Shown here: positions 1 through 5,618 of the stretch, piece after piece
Numbering within the stretch: position 1 is the stretch's first letter
Layout: each line of letters opens with the position of its first letter
Program-made: the position numbers and the translations under genes
The notes under the pieces: model-generated
Told to the model about the DNA's origin: nothing
Database searches by the model: none
What the model saw: only the letters and a program-made list of their open reading frames with translations
Assembly: GCA_017608995.1 (NCBI GenBank)
Contig: JAFCEU010000015.1
Coordinates: 1-11,678 of the forward strand
DNA from: Candidatus Iainarchaeum sp.
GTDB lineage: Archaea; Iainarchaeota; Iainarchaeia; Iainarchaeales; DTGL01
Length of the DNA stretch: 11,678 nucleotides
Direction of reading: 5' to 3'

Positions 1-515
1 TTGCGCAAAGCTGCTGCAGGGTGATACATAGGCACGATTTTTACTTTGCCCCAAGAAGCTTTGGCATCGAAAAGCCTGCCATGTATTTTACTTATTCTAT
101 CTGAGCCAATATTGAATTTTTCTGCTACATATTGCAAAGCTACGTTGCCTAAAGGAATTATTATCTTTGGTTTTATTATCTCAAGCTGCACATCTAAATA
201 ATGCTTGCATGTTTTTATCTGCTCCTTCGTTGCCTTATTTTCTGGCAGGTAGCATTTCATAACGCTTGTAATATAAACTTCCTTGCGATTCAATCCAGCT
301 AACGCAAGCAAATGATCCAAAAATTTGCCCGCCAAGCCAACAAATGGTTTTCCCTGCAAATTTTCATTATGGCCAGGGCCTAAGCCGATCAAGAAAACGT
401 TTGCGTTTTCAGGCCCTTCGCCAAAAACAACTTTTTTGCGTGTTTTCCATAAAGAGCATCTTTTACAATTTTCAACCTTTGCTCGAAGCTCTTCAAGATT
501 GTTATGTGGTTGCAT
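1..515 (-). CDS. Uracil-DNA glycosylase, family 4 (3' end outside window)
   Basis: This gene removes uracil from DNA arising by cytosine deamination or dUTP misincorporation, opening base-excision repair. The ATG at 513-515 opens 171 visible codons; the C-terminus runs off the window. The four [4Fe-4S] ligands of the family are seen: C17-x2-C20 near the N-terminus and C88-x14-C103 in the middle. Also visible are the uracil-stacking segment KPFVGLAG (56-63), PLGN (121-124), and the HPAAALR motif (165-171) at the edge. Motif A reads GLGPGHNE (44-51) where family 4 enzymes normally have GEAPG or GEGPG; the acidic residue is Leu. No Shine-Dalgarno precedes the start, and a TATA-like box centred near 544 would put transcription at about 519, so it is probably leaderless. 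It is divergent from the Trm112-like gene. Family 5 is less likely because of the cysteine spacing and the HPAAALR motif. Confidence 0.93.
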   Translation of the reverse strand, partial: MQPHNNLEELRAKVENCKRCSLWKTRKKVVFGEGPENANVFLIGLGPGHNENLQGKPFVGLAGKFLDHLLALAGLNRKEVYITSVMKCYLPENKATKEQIKTCKHYLDVQLEIIKPKIIIPLGNVALQYVAEKFNIGSDRISKIHGRLFDAKASWGKVKIVPMYHPAAALR

Positions 516-535
516 TTGAAACTATAGAAGGCAAT

Positions 536-553
536 AATGGTTTTTAATTAATT
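536..553. promoter_or_regulatory. Shared divergent TATA-like region (UDG / Trm112)
   Basis: The A/T-rich TTTTTAATTAATTTTG is nearly palindromic and can act as a TATA box in both directions. On the minus strand it lies about 25-28 bp before the UDG ATG, consistent with a leaderless transcript. On the plus strand transcription from about 568 would leave a short leader carrying GGTGAT at 573-578 before the TTG start at 582. The sequence and spacing are seen; promoter function is inferred. Confidence 0.5.
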
Positions 554-581
554 TTGCTTACTATATGGCTAAGGTGATAGC

Positions 582-755
582 TTGCAGAAGCTCTCTAAAG
601 AATTGCTTGCAATACTTGCTTGCCCGAAATGCAAGGGCGACCTGGATTATAATAAAAAAGAAAATAAATTAATATGCAAAAAATGCAGGCTTGCGTATCG
701 CATAGAAGACGGCATTCCAATAATGCTAATTGAAGAAGCGGAAAAGCTCAATTAA
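582..755 (+). CDS. Trm112-like zinc-binding protein (57 aa)
   Basis: A 57-residue protein of the Trm112/UPF0434 type. Archaeal and eukaryotic Trm112 is a small activator that binds and stabilises several SAM-dependent methyltransferases acting on tRNA, rRNA and release factor. Two CxxC pairs (C14-C17 in ACPKCKG and C32-C35 in ICKKCRL) form a probable zinc site, followed by the family's typical hydrophobic end YRIEDGIPIML. The start is TTG: an in-frame stop at 570-572 excludes anything longer, and GGTGAT at 573-578 lies directly upstream. The stop abuts the convergent gene ending at 756. No methyltransferase partner is in this window. A generic zinc-ribbon protein is the alternative, but the spacing and tail favour Trm112. 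Confidence 0.82.
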   Translation: MQKLSKELLAILACPKCKGDLDYNKKENKLICKKCRLAYRIEDGIPIMLIEEAEKLN

Positions 756-1415
756 TTACATTACCCTTCTTAAACGCTGCACATGCTTTTTAGGAATCCT
801 GCCCATTTCGCGCAATTCTCGCCTCAATAATTTCATACTAAGCACACCATCTTTAGCCCAGCCTTTTGACTTTAATTTGAATCTTTCAGAGATGCCCTCT
901 TCTATAAAAGCGCTTCTTCTAACCCCATAGGATTTTGGAAGAGTTTTCAATCTGGCACCAACCAGATCGAATTTTTTTGATGCTAGTTTGGAAGAGAACA
1001 GGGTCGTTTTAAATACGTGTTCCTTGCCAATAAGTTGAAGCGCTCTCTTAATTCGCTCAGCAGTTCTGCCGCTTGCAGCAAATTCTTCCAATATCATAAT
1101 TCTATTCGCGTTTGTTATGCTAGGAAATGTTTTTCTAATAAGTTCAGCAAGCTTTTTTTCATCTTTTTCAGCCCTCGGTATCAATCCAAGAGCATAAAAT
1201 TTTGGTTTCTTTTGGTTAGGAAAAAGTTGCACCCATAAGTATCTAAACAGGTAAGCTACTGGTTGCGCACTTGTGCCACCCACAACTATTGTGTCGATGT
1301 TCTTTTTTCGAGCAAATCTAATTAAGCGGAGGGTACCAGAAACGAAATGCCTTGCTTCTTCCCGCCAGAAGAACCTATATTTTTTAGTCCCTTTTTCTTT
1401 GTTCATGTGCAACAT
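756..1415 (-). CDS. Phosphoribosyltransferase-like protein, substrate unknown
   Basis: A 219-residue soluble basic protein with a type I phosphoribosyltransferase PRPP loop: IMILEEFAASGRTAE at about 107-120, in which E110-E111, S115-G116 and T118 match the canonical acidic pair and T/S-G-x-T pattern. Before it, VVGGTSAQP (44-52) fits the first PRTase beta-strand and loop. The C-terminal part (about 160-219) is Lys/Arg-rich and matches nothing I recognise. The sequence does not reveal the base it would use. Proximity to pyrD suggests, but does not prove, pyrimidine metabolism; a purine salvage or regulatory PRTase is equally possible. ATG 1415 lies about 25 nt from a TATA-like box, so it is probably leaderless; ATG 1406 is an alternative. 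It is divergent from pyrD. Confidence 0.7.
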   Translation of the reverse strand: MLHMNKEKGTKKYRFFWREEARHFVSGTLRLIRFARKKNIDTIVVGGTSAQPVAYLFRYLWVQLFPNQKKPKFYALGLIPRAEKDEKKLAELIRKTFPSITNANRIMILEEFAASGRTAERIKRALQLIGKEHVFKTTLFSSKLASKKFDLVGARLKTLPKSYGVRRSAFIEEGISERFKLKSKGWAKDGVLSMKLLRRELREMGRIPKKHVQRLRRVM

Positions 1416-1433
1416 TTGAAAGAAGTCGCACTA

Positions 1434-1449
1434 TGCTTTTTAAACCTTT
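1434..1449. promoter_or_regulatory. Shared divergent TATA-like box (PRTase / pyrD)
   Basis: GCTTTTTAAACCTTTTTA reads as a TATA-like box on both strands around TTTAAA. On the minus strand it is about 25 bp from the PRTase ATG (1415). On the plus strand it predicts transcription near 1465, just before the region where DHOD homology begins. It lies inside the implausible hydrophobic N-terminal extension that longer pyrD starts would create, which argues against those starts. Confidence 0.5.
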
Positions 1450-1475
1450 TTATTTTTATTTTTGGTTGGGTTCTT

Positions 1476-2390
1476 CTGCCGGTCCTTGAAACAACGTTCT
1501 GTAACGTTTCCCTAAAAAATCCGCTAATTCTGGCTTCAGGCATTCTTGGTCTGAACAAAAATAATCTTCTCAGAGCGCAGAGAGGCGGCGCCGGAGCAGT
1601 AACGATAAAAAGTGTTTCCTTAGAAGAGCGCTCAGGCCATGAAACACCAAACATTGCATTCTTCGAAGCCGGCATGCTAAACGCTTTCGGTTACTGCAAT
1701 CCTGGCATTGAAGAAGCACTGAAAGAATTCTCTGATTTAAGCTGTTTTGAAGTGCCTGTTATTGCAAGCTGTACAGCAAGCAACGCTAGCGACTTTGCGA
1801 AGCTCGTGGAAGCCTTAGATAAGTTAGATTTTGCAGCAATAGAGCTGCCCCTTTCTTGTCCGCATACTCCTGGGCATGGCTTGCTTGTAGGCCAGGGCAC
1901 GCCAGAAGCAACAAAGGAAATAGTTGAGGCATGCAGAAAGAAAACGAAGAAGCCATTGCTTGTGAAAATCAATGCAAGCCTGCCTGGAATAGCAGAAATA
2001 GCGCTTGCAGCAGAAAAAGCAGGTGCAAATGCTATTACTTGCTCAAATACTCTGGGACCGGGGATGGTAATAGATATTAATTCCACAAAGCCTGTATTGG
2101 CGTTTAAAGTCGGCGGTGTTTCAGGGCATGCAATAAGGCCCATAGTTGTACGCTCAGTTTACGATCTCTATGAGCGAATAAAGATTCCAATAATTGGCTT
2201 AGGCGGTATATCGCGAGGAGAGCACGTAATAGAGCTGCTTATGGCTGGTGCTAGCTGTGTTGGCATAGGCACAGCAATCGCGCTGCGCGGCCACAACGTT
2301 TTTGAAAAGTGCTGCAATGAAATGCTTGGGTGGATGAAAAAGCACGGTTACAAAAGCATAGAGGAGTTGATCGGCCTTGCACATGAATGA
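1476..2390 (+). CDS. pyrD: Dihydroorotate dehydrogenase B, catalytic subunit
   Basis: An FMN-dependent TIM barrel oxidising dihydroorotate to orotate, the fourth step of UMP synthesis; with PyrK it forms the NAD-linked class 1B enzyme. Visible motifs are the N-terminus LETTFCNVSLKNPLILASG, the substrate Lys in TIKSVS, LNAFGYCNPG, SCPH with the expected catalytic Cys, KINASLP, the orotate-binding Asn in TCSNTLGPG, the flavin-phosphate region IIGLGGIS, and GASCVGIGTA. The Asn that normally precedes the Cys motif (NxSCPN) is Pro here, in ELPLSCPH. The start is uncertain. The nearest usual codons are TTG 1416, GTG 1407 and ATG 1347, but these add a Phe/Leu-rich extension read through the promoter. 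CTG 1476 gives 304 aa, the normal family length, and is my inference. The end overlaps pyrK. Confidence 0.9.
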   Translation: MPVLETTFCNVSLKNPLILASGILGLNKNNLLRAQRGGAGAVTIKSVSLEERSGHETPNIAFFEAGMLNAFGYCNPGIEEALKEFSDLSCFEVPVIASCTASNASDFAKLVEALDKLDFAAIELPLSCPHTPGHGLLVGQGTPEATKEIVEACRKKTKKPLLVKINASLPGIAEIALAAEKAGANAITCSNTLGPGMVIDINSTKPVLAFKVGGVSGHAIRPIVVRSVYDLYERIKIPIIGLGGISRGEHVIELLMAGASCVGIGTAIALRGHNVFEKCCNEMLGWMKKHGYKSIEELIGLAHE

Positions 2391-3180
2391 ATTCGCAAAG
2401 CACAAGATTAAAGAAGCCAGGATATTGAAAATAGAGCAGGAGACGCCAACAGTAAAAACATTCGAGCTTGGAGTTTCTCTTGATGCCGTTCCTGGACAAT
2501 TTGTAATGGTCTGGTTGCCACGCGTTGCTGAAAAGCCCTTCACACTTATAAAAACAGGCAACACTATTGCGATAACTGTGAAAAAACGCGGCGGCTTTAC
2601 AGAAAAATTATTTCAGCTAAAGGAAGGTTCTTACTTGGGAATTCGTGGCCCTTATGGAAAAGGCTTTACTTGGAATGGAGTTAAAAAGGCATGCATTGTT
2701 GCAGGCGGCATCGGCACAGCAGCATTGCTTCGGCTTGTGGAGGAGCTGGCAAAAAATAAGGCAAGCGTTGATTTCGTTGCTGACTTTAAAACTAAAAGTG
2801 AGATCCTTTTCAAAGAGCGTATTGAAAAAGTGGCTAATCTGCATATAATAACAGAAGACGGTTCTTTTGGCACCAAAGGTTTTTGCCCGGATTTTTTGAT
2901 GGGTTTTTTAAAAAAGAATGAATATGATAAGCTTTATTGCTGTGGTCCAGAGCTTATGATGGTTAAGGTGCTCGAGCTATGCAAAAAATTCGATTTAAAA
3001 GCAGAGTTTGCTGTTGAAAGATATATGAAATGCGCTGTTGGCCTATGTGGTCAATGCTGCTTGGATGAGTGGCTGGTTTGCAGAGATGGCCCTGTGCTTA
3101 GCAGCGAGCAGCTACTAAAATCGAAGGAGTTTGGAAAGTTTTATTATTTAAAGAGCGGCAAGAAAGTTGCAATACAATAA
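2377..3180 (+). CDS. pyrK: Dihydroorotate dehydrogenase B, electron-transfer subunit
   Basis: An iron-sulfur flavoprotein that passes electrons from PyrD's FMN through a [2Fe-2S] cluster and FAD to NAD+. Domains in order: a ferredoxin-reductase-like FAD barrel (about 10-100) with PGQFVMVW and the KPFTL segment in place of the usual RPxS flavin motif; an NAD(P)-binding domain (about 105-215) with IVAGGIGTAAL and CCGPELMM; and a C-terminal cluster domain with C-x4-C-x2-C-x7-C in KCAVGLCGQCC and VCRDGPV, the PyrK signature. At 267 aa it has the usual length. TTG 2377 is favoured by GGAGTTGAT at 2363-2371, which is well spaced for it and too far from ATG 2383. It overlaps the pyrD stop, so the two are probably co-translated. 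It ends 12 bp from the convergent decarboxylase gene. Confidence 0.93.
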   Translation: MHMNEFAKHKIKEARILKIEQETPTVKTFELGVSLDAVPGQFVMVWLPRVAEKPFTLIKTGNTIAITVKKRGGFTEKLFQLKEGSYLGIRGPYGKGFTWNGVKKACIVAGGIGTAALLRLVEELAKNKASVDFVADFKTKSEILFKERIEKVANLHIITEDGSFGTKGFCPDFLMGFLKKNEYDKLYCCGPELMMVKVLELCKKFDLKAEFAVERYMKCAVGLCGQCCLDEWLVCRDGPVLSSEQLLKSKEFGKFYYLKSGKKVAIQ

Positions 3181-3192
3181 TTAGTGGCGTAT

Positions 3193-3900
3193 TCACTCCA
3201 GTTTGCAGATTATTTCCCTTAATTTTTCCCAATTATGTACATATCTGCTGCTGATAATAACATAATCAACAAACTCCTTAACCTCTTGCAAATCTCTGAG
3301 CAAAGTAACGCGTGCCTGAACGCCTCTCTCTTCAATATTCATTCTAATCCCCGCAATCAATTTTTTTACAGGCAGTTTCCTTATTTTTTCATTTTTAAGC
3401 ATGCTCGCTTCCAAAACAATGGCATCGCAGCCGCTAGCTGAAGCTATCTTTCCAAGAGTATAAATTATGCTTGCTGCTTTTTGGTTGTGAATTTCTCTTA
3501 TTTGTTCAGCAGGAATTTTTGTATGTGCAGTAAATCCAATGATTTTTATATTATCGCTTTTAGCCTTTTGAACATACTCTTCGAGGATTTTTCTTCCGAG
3601 CTGTGTTGCAACAGTTACATAATCTATTGGCAGCCCCTTCTTTATTTCTTCTATAATTTTATAACCTGTATTAGCTCCGTGAAAGATCTTCACATCTGCA
3701 AATATCTCACAGCCTCTTTCCTTAAAAGTGCTAAACCTTGCAAAGTCTTTTCTTAATGAATAATCATTTAGCTTTACTCCAACTTTCTTTTTTACAAATT
3801 CGCTGCCAAACTCTTTTTCTAGGAAATCAATAGCTTCTATGCCTTTCGGAATTATTTCATCCTTGGGATAATCAAGAGCAAGGAAATACCTGCCTATCAT
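3193..3900 (-). CDS. OMP decarboxylase-family protein (divergent PyrF)
   Basis: The protein is 235 aa. The family converts orotidine 5'-phosphate to UMP; related members handle hexulose-phosphate or keto-gulonate-phosphate. Recognisable parts are LALD at the first strand (D10), VGVKLN (K43), FADVKIFHGANT (D69, K71, H74), and the phosphate-binding end, with AGIR, GVQARV and a strand ending in SSR (R219). The canonical motif is DxKxxD; here the second Asp is His, confirmed on the codon CAC. The ATG at 3898-3900 overlaps the TGA of the upstream gene (ATGA) and has GGTGG 7-8 nt before it, so the longer ORF reaching 3957 is rejected. Being downstream of an OPRT-like gene and beside pyrDK supports the OMP decarboxylase role. 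A related sugar-phosphate enzyme remains possible because of the changed Asp. Confidence 0.78.
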   Translation of the reverse strand: MIGRYFLALDYPKDEIIPKGIEAIDFLEKEFGSEFVKKKVGVKLNDYSLRKDFARFSTFKERGCEIFADVKIFHGANTGYKIIEEIKKGLPIDYVTVATQLGRKILEEYVQKAKSDNIKIIGFTAHTKIPAEQIREIHNQKAASIIYTLGKIASASGCDAIVLEASMLKNEKIRKLPVKKLIAGIRMNIEERGVQARVTLLRDLQEVKEFVDYVIISSRYVHNWEKLREIICKLE

Positions 3901-4853
3901 TTCTTTCCACCAATCAATTCCTTTACCATTGGCAGAACTTTTCTGGTATATTCCCATGGATCATTCAACCAATCGTTTACTGTTCTGTATTGCTCGTCGT
4001 TTATGTAACCTTGCTCCTTTGCAACCTCAAAGAACTTTAAGCCTTCTATTAAGTACAAGGGTTCAACACCTAAGCGCTTCAATCTTTCCACGCCAGCGAT
4101 ATGCCTATAATCGAATACGCATGCTGCCTTTATCTTCACACCATTGTCTTCATTGTAACCGAAATTTTTCAATATTTGAATAGCATTTTTAGTAGTTTCT
4201 GCTGTAGTTCTGAGCTCCTCGAAATTTATTATAACAGCTGTTTCTTCTGGTTCTGGCAGGAGCCCTTCCACATAGTTTGCTATTGATTCCTTAGCAACTA
4301 CTTCGACTATCTTTCTCATATTTCTCATATAGGGTAAAGCGGGCCATATTTTTTGTTCTAAAATACTTTCCGCATGCCTCATTGTTTCGTCGCCTATCCA
4401 TGCGCCGCCGGTCATATTCGGAAGGAATACTACAAAGCGATCTTCGTTTTTTGGCGGGTTTTTCCCTAATGCATCTTTAATCACATAGGCTAGCTGCCTT
4501 GCAAAAAAGCTTCTCACCTTTTTGTGTGTTAGCAAGCCCTTCACTCTTAAATAAGACGGCCCCATATGATTTTCCAGACCAAGCTCTTTAAACTCCTTAT
4601 ACAAATCTTCAGGAAATATGCCTTCGCTGTGCAAAGTTTCAACCTGTCCAGCGTACTTGAAAGTTCCTTTTTCTTTTATGGTTTCGTAGCTCCGTACCTC
4701 AATCAGCTTCTGCCCTAACTTCTCAGTGATTTCAAATAAAAGCGAAGAGAGCACTTCAGCAGCTTCTTTACTTGCAACCCTTTCTTTTAGCCCCCTTTCT
4801 ATAATGGGTTCGCACTTACCCATAACCTCTTCTAATATCTGCGCAGACCCCAT
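3897..4853 (-). CDS. Orotate phosphoribosyltransferase-like protein with long N-terminus
   Basis: The protein is 318 aa, against about 170-220 for ordinary PyrE. The second half resembles OPRT: TGGAWIGDE (about 148-156) corresponds to the glycine-rich PRTase strand and loop, ALPYMRNMRK and YVEG to the YVRKExK...xEG region, and VIINFEELRTTAETT (about 207-221) to the PRPP loop. E212, E213, T216, T217 and T220 are kept, but the loop glycines are Ala and Glu. The segment IAGVERLKRLGVEPLYLIEG matches the usual OPRT end. The first 100 residues, mostly helical in appearance, I do not recognise. The likely role is orotate plus PRPP to OMP, handed to the decarboxylase that overlaps its 3' end by ATGA. 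ATG 4853 is chosen because GGTGA lies six bases upstream; TTG 4865 is an alternative. Confidence 0.7.
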   Translation of the reverse strand: MGSAQILEEVMGKCEPIIERGLKERVASKEAAEVLSSLLFEITEKLGQKLIEVRSYETIKEKGTFKYAGQVETLHSEGIFPEDLYKEFKELGLENHMGPSYLRVKGLLTHKKVRSFFARQLAYVIKDALGKNPPKNEDRFVVFLPNMTGGAWIGDETMRHAESILEQKIWPALPYMRNMRKIVEVVAKESIANYVEGLLPEPEETAVIINFEELRTTAETTKNAIQILKNFGYNEDNGVKIKAACVFDYRHIAGVERLKRLGVEPLYLIEGLKFFEVAKEQGYINDEQYRTVNDWLNDPWEYTRKVLPMVKELIGGKK

Positions 4854-4902
4854 AAGCTTCACCAAATCAGTTTTGCAAAAATTGATGAACCTATATTGAA
4901 AA

Positions 4903-4915
4903 TTCTTTTAAAGAT
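4903..4915 (-). promoter_or_regulatory. TATA-like promoter of the OPRT-like/decarboxylase operon
   Basis: On the minus strand TCTTTAAAAG is a good archaeal TATA-like box. Its centre near 4909 predicts a start around 4884 and a leader of about 30 nt that includes the GGTGA before ATG 4853. Function is inferred from position. Confidence 0.45.
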
Positions 4916-4937
4916 TTTTGCACTAAATGCTTAGGCG

Positions 4938-5087
4938 TCAGCATTTCTTTTTTGGTCTTTTAATTCTCTTTATGTGCAGAATTCTATGGAAACGGTTTTT
5001 CTCAGCACTTCTTCTAGTATTTTGCATGTTTGTCTGATTTAAATTCTTTGGTTTTTTCTGAATTTTAGGTTTCTTTGACAGTGGCAT
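4938..5087 (-). CDS. Small very basic ORF (49 aa), function unknown
   Basis: An ORF in the gap between the OPRT-like gene and the histone-fold gene. The ATG at 5085-5087 is preceded by GGAGTGAT (5093-5100), a near-complete archaeal Shine-Dalgarno with a 5-nt spacer, better than that of most genes here. The product has about 20 Lys/Arg residues out of 49, begins MPLSKKPKIQKK, contains NTRRSAEKNRFHR, and ends in a basic run closing with Cys then TGA. There is no hydrophobic segment. A TATA-like GAATTTAAATG lies on the minus strand at 5145-5155. The composition suggests RNA, ribosome or DNA binding, but I cannot match it to a known small ribosomal protein such as L39e or L41e. It could be spurious; the ribosome-binding site is the main support. 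Confidence 0.5.
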   Translation of the reverse strand: MPLSKKPKIQKKPKNLNQTNMQNTRRSAEKNRFHRILHIKRIKRPKKKC

Positions 5088-5144
5088 AGCGCATCACTCC
5101 TTCTAACTCATTCGTTTAATCTTTTTACTATCTGTCAACCAATT

Positions 5145-5155
5145 CATTTAAATTC
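5145..5155 (-). promoter_or_regulatory. TATA-like box for the small basic ORF
   Basis: GAATTTAAATG on the minus strand is placed to start transcription near 5125-5120, giving a leader of about 35-40 nt ending in the strong ribosome-binding site at 5093-5100. This is inference from sequence and spacing only. Confidence 0.35.
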
Positions 5156-5167
5156 TGATGCTTGCAC

Positions 5168-5212
5168 AAATTATATACTCTTTTTTATCTTTATTTTCAT
5201 TTAGCGGGGTGG
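5168..5212 (+). promoter_or_regulatory. Promoter and ribosome-binding site of the histone-fold gene
   Basis: AAATTATATACTC (5168-5180) is a strong TATA-like box predicting a transcription start near 5200. GGGGTGGT at 5205-5212 is the ribosome-binding site, five to seven bases before the GTG start at 5217, and settles the reading frame over the ATG at 5215, which is in another frame. Confidence 0.6.
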
Positions 5213-5216
5213 TAAT

Positions 5217-5618
5217 GTGGCTAAAAGAGTTGGCAAAAAAGCTGTTAAAAAAGCAGAGAAAAAAGAGGCAGAGGCTGAAAAAGTAGTTCTGCCGTTTCCA
5301 AACTCTGTTGTTGTAAGGCTGATGCGCAAGCATCTTGATCCCGGAAAGCAGATAAAGAAGCGTGTCAAGATTGAAATGAATAGGTGGCTTGCTGAGATGC
5401 TCGCTAAGGTAACTGAAGAGATGAACAAACTGCCTTATACTTATGTTGATTATGCAATGTTCAAGGATGCTGTTGCAAAATATACAAAATTTGAGGAAAT
5501 TGCAGAGGAAAGGCAAAGACTGCTTGAATACGTTGCAAAAATAAAATCTGACTGCGAATTTATGGAGAGGGAGATAAAGAGAAAGTATCAGAGCCCAGAA
5601 GATGAGCTTTTAGAATAG
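5217..5618 (+). CDS. Divergent histone-fold protein with N- and C-terminal tails
   Basis: A 133-residue protein with three parts. Residues 1-22 form a Lys/Ala/Glu tail with repeated KKA. Residues 25-90 fit a histone fold: LPFPNSVVVRLMRKH resembles the LPIAPVGRIIK opening of archaeal histones, a long central helix follows (about 45-70), then a loop at KLPYTYVDY and a third helix ending FKDAVAKY, matching the usual DIKLAVKKY end. Residues 91-125 continue as a charged, probably coiled-coil helix. Standard archaeal histones are about 65-70 aa and tailless. The usual Arg-x-Thr loop before the last helix is not clearly present. The likely role is DNA binding or compaction, as a dimer. A transcription-factor-like histone fold (NF-Y type) is another possibility. 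The 3' end overlaps the convergent kinase-like gene by 31 bp. Confidence 0.6.
   Translation: MAKRVGKKAVKKAEKKEAEAEKVVLPFPNSVVVRLMRKHLDPGKQIKKRVKIEMNRWLAEMLAKVTEEMNKLPYTYVDYAMFKDAVAKYTKFEEIAEERQRLLEYVAKIKSDCEFMEREIKRKYQSPEDELLE

Noticed and set aside
325..547. Plus-strand ORFs over the UDG gene
   Set aside because: They are antisense to the conserved UDG motifs and carry no recognisable domain.
1347..1475. Long N-terminal extension of PyrD starting at ATG 1347
   Set aside because: It overlaps the divergent PRTase gene, runs through a TATA-like region, and yields a Phe/Leu-rich stretch absent from the family.
3901..3957. Extended start of the decarboxylase gene
   Set aside because: The ATGA overlap and GGTGG ribosome-binding site place the start at 3900; the extension lies inside the upstream gene.
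5148..5516. Cys/Phe-rich minus-strand ORFs over the histone-fold gene
   Set aside because: Antisense of the Lys-rich tail region; the plus strand has a clear promoter, ribosome-binding site and fold pattern.
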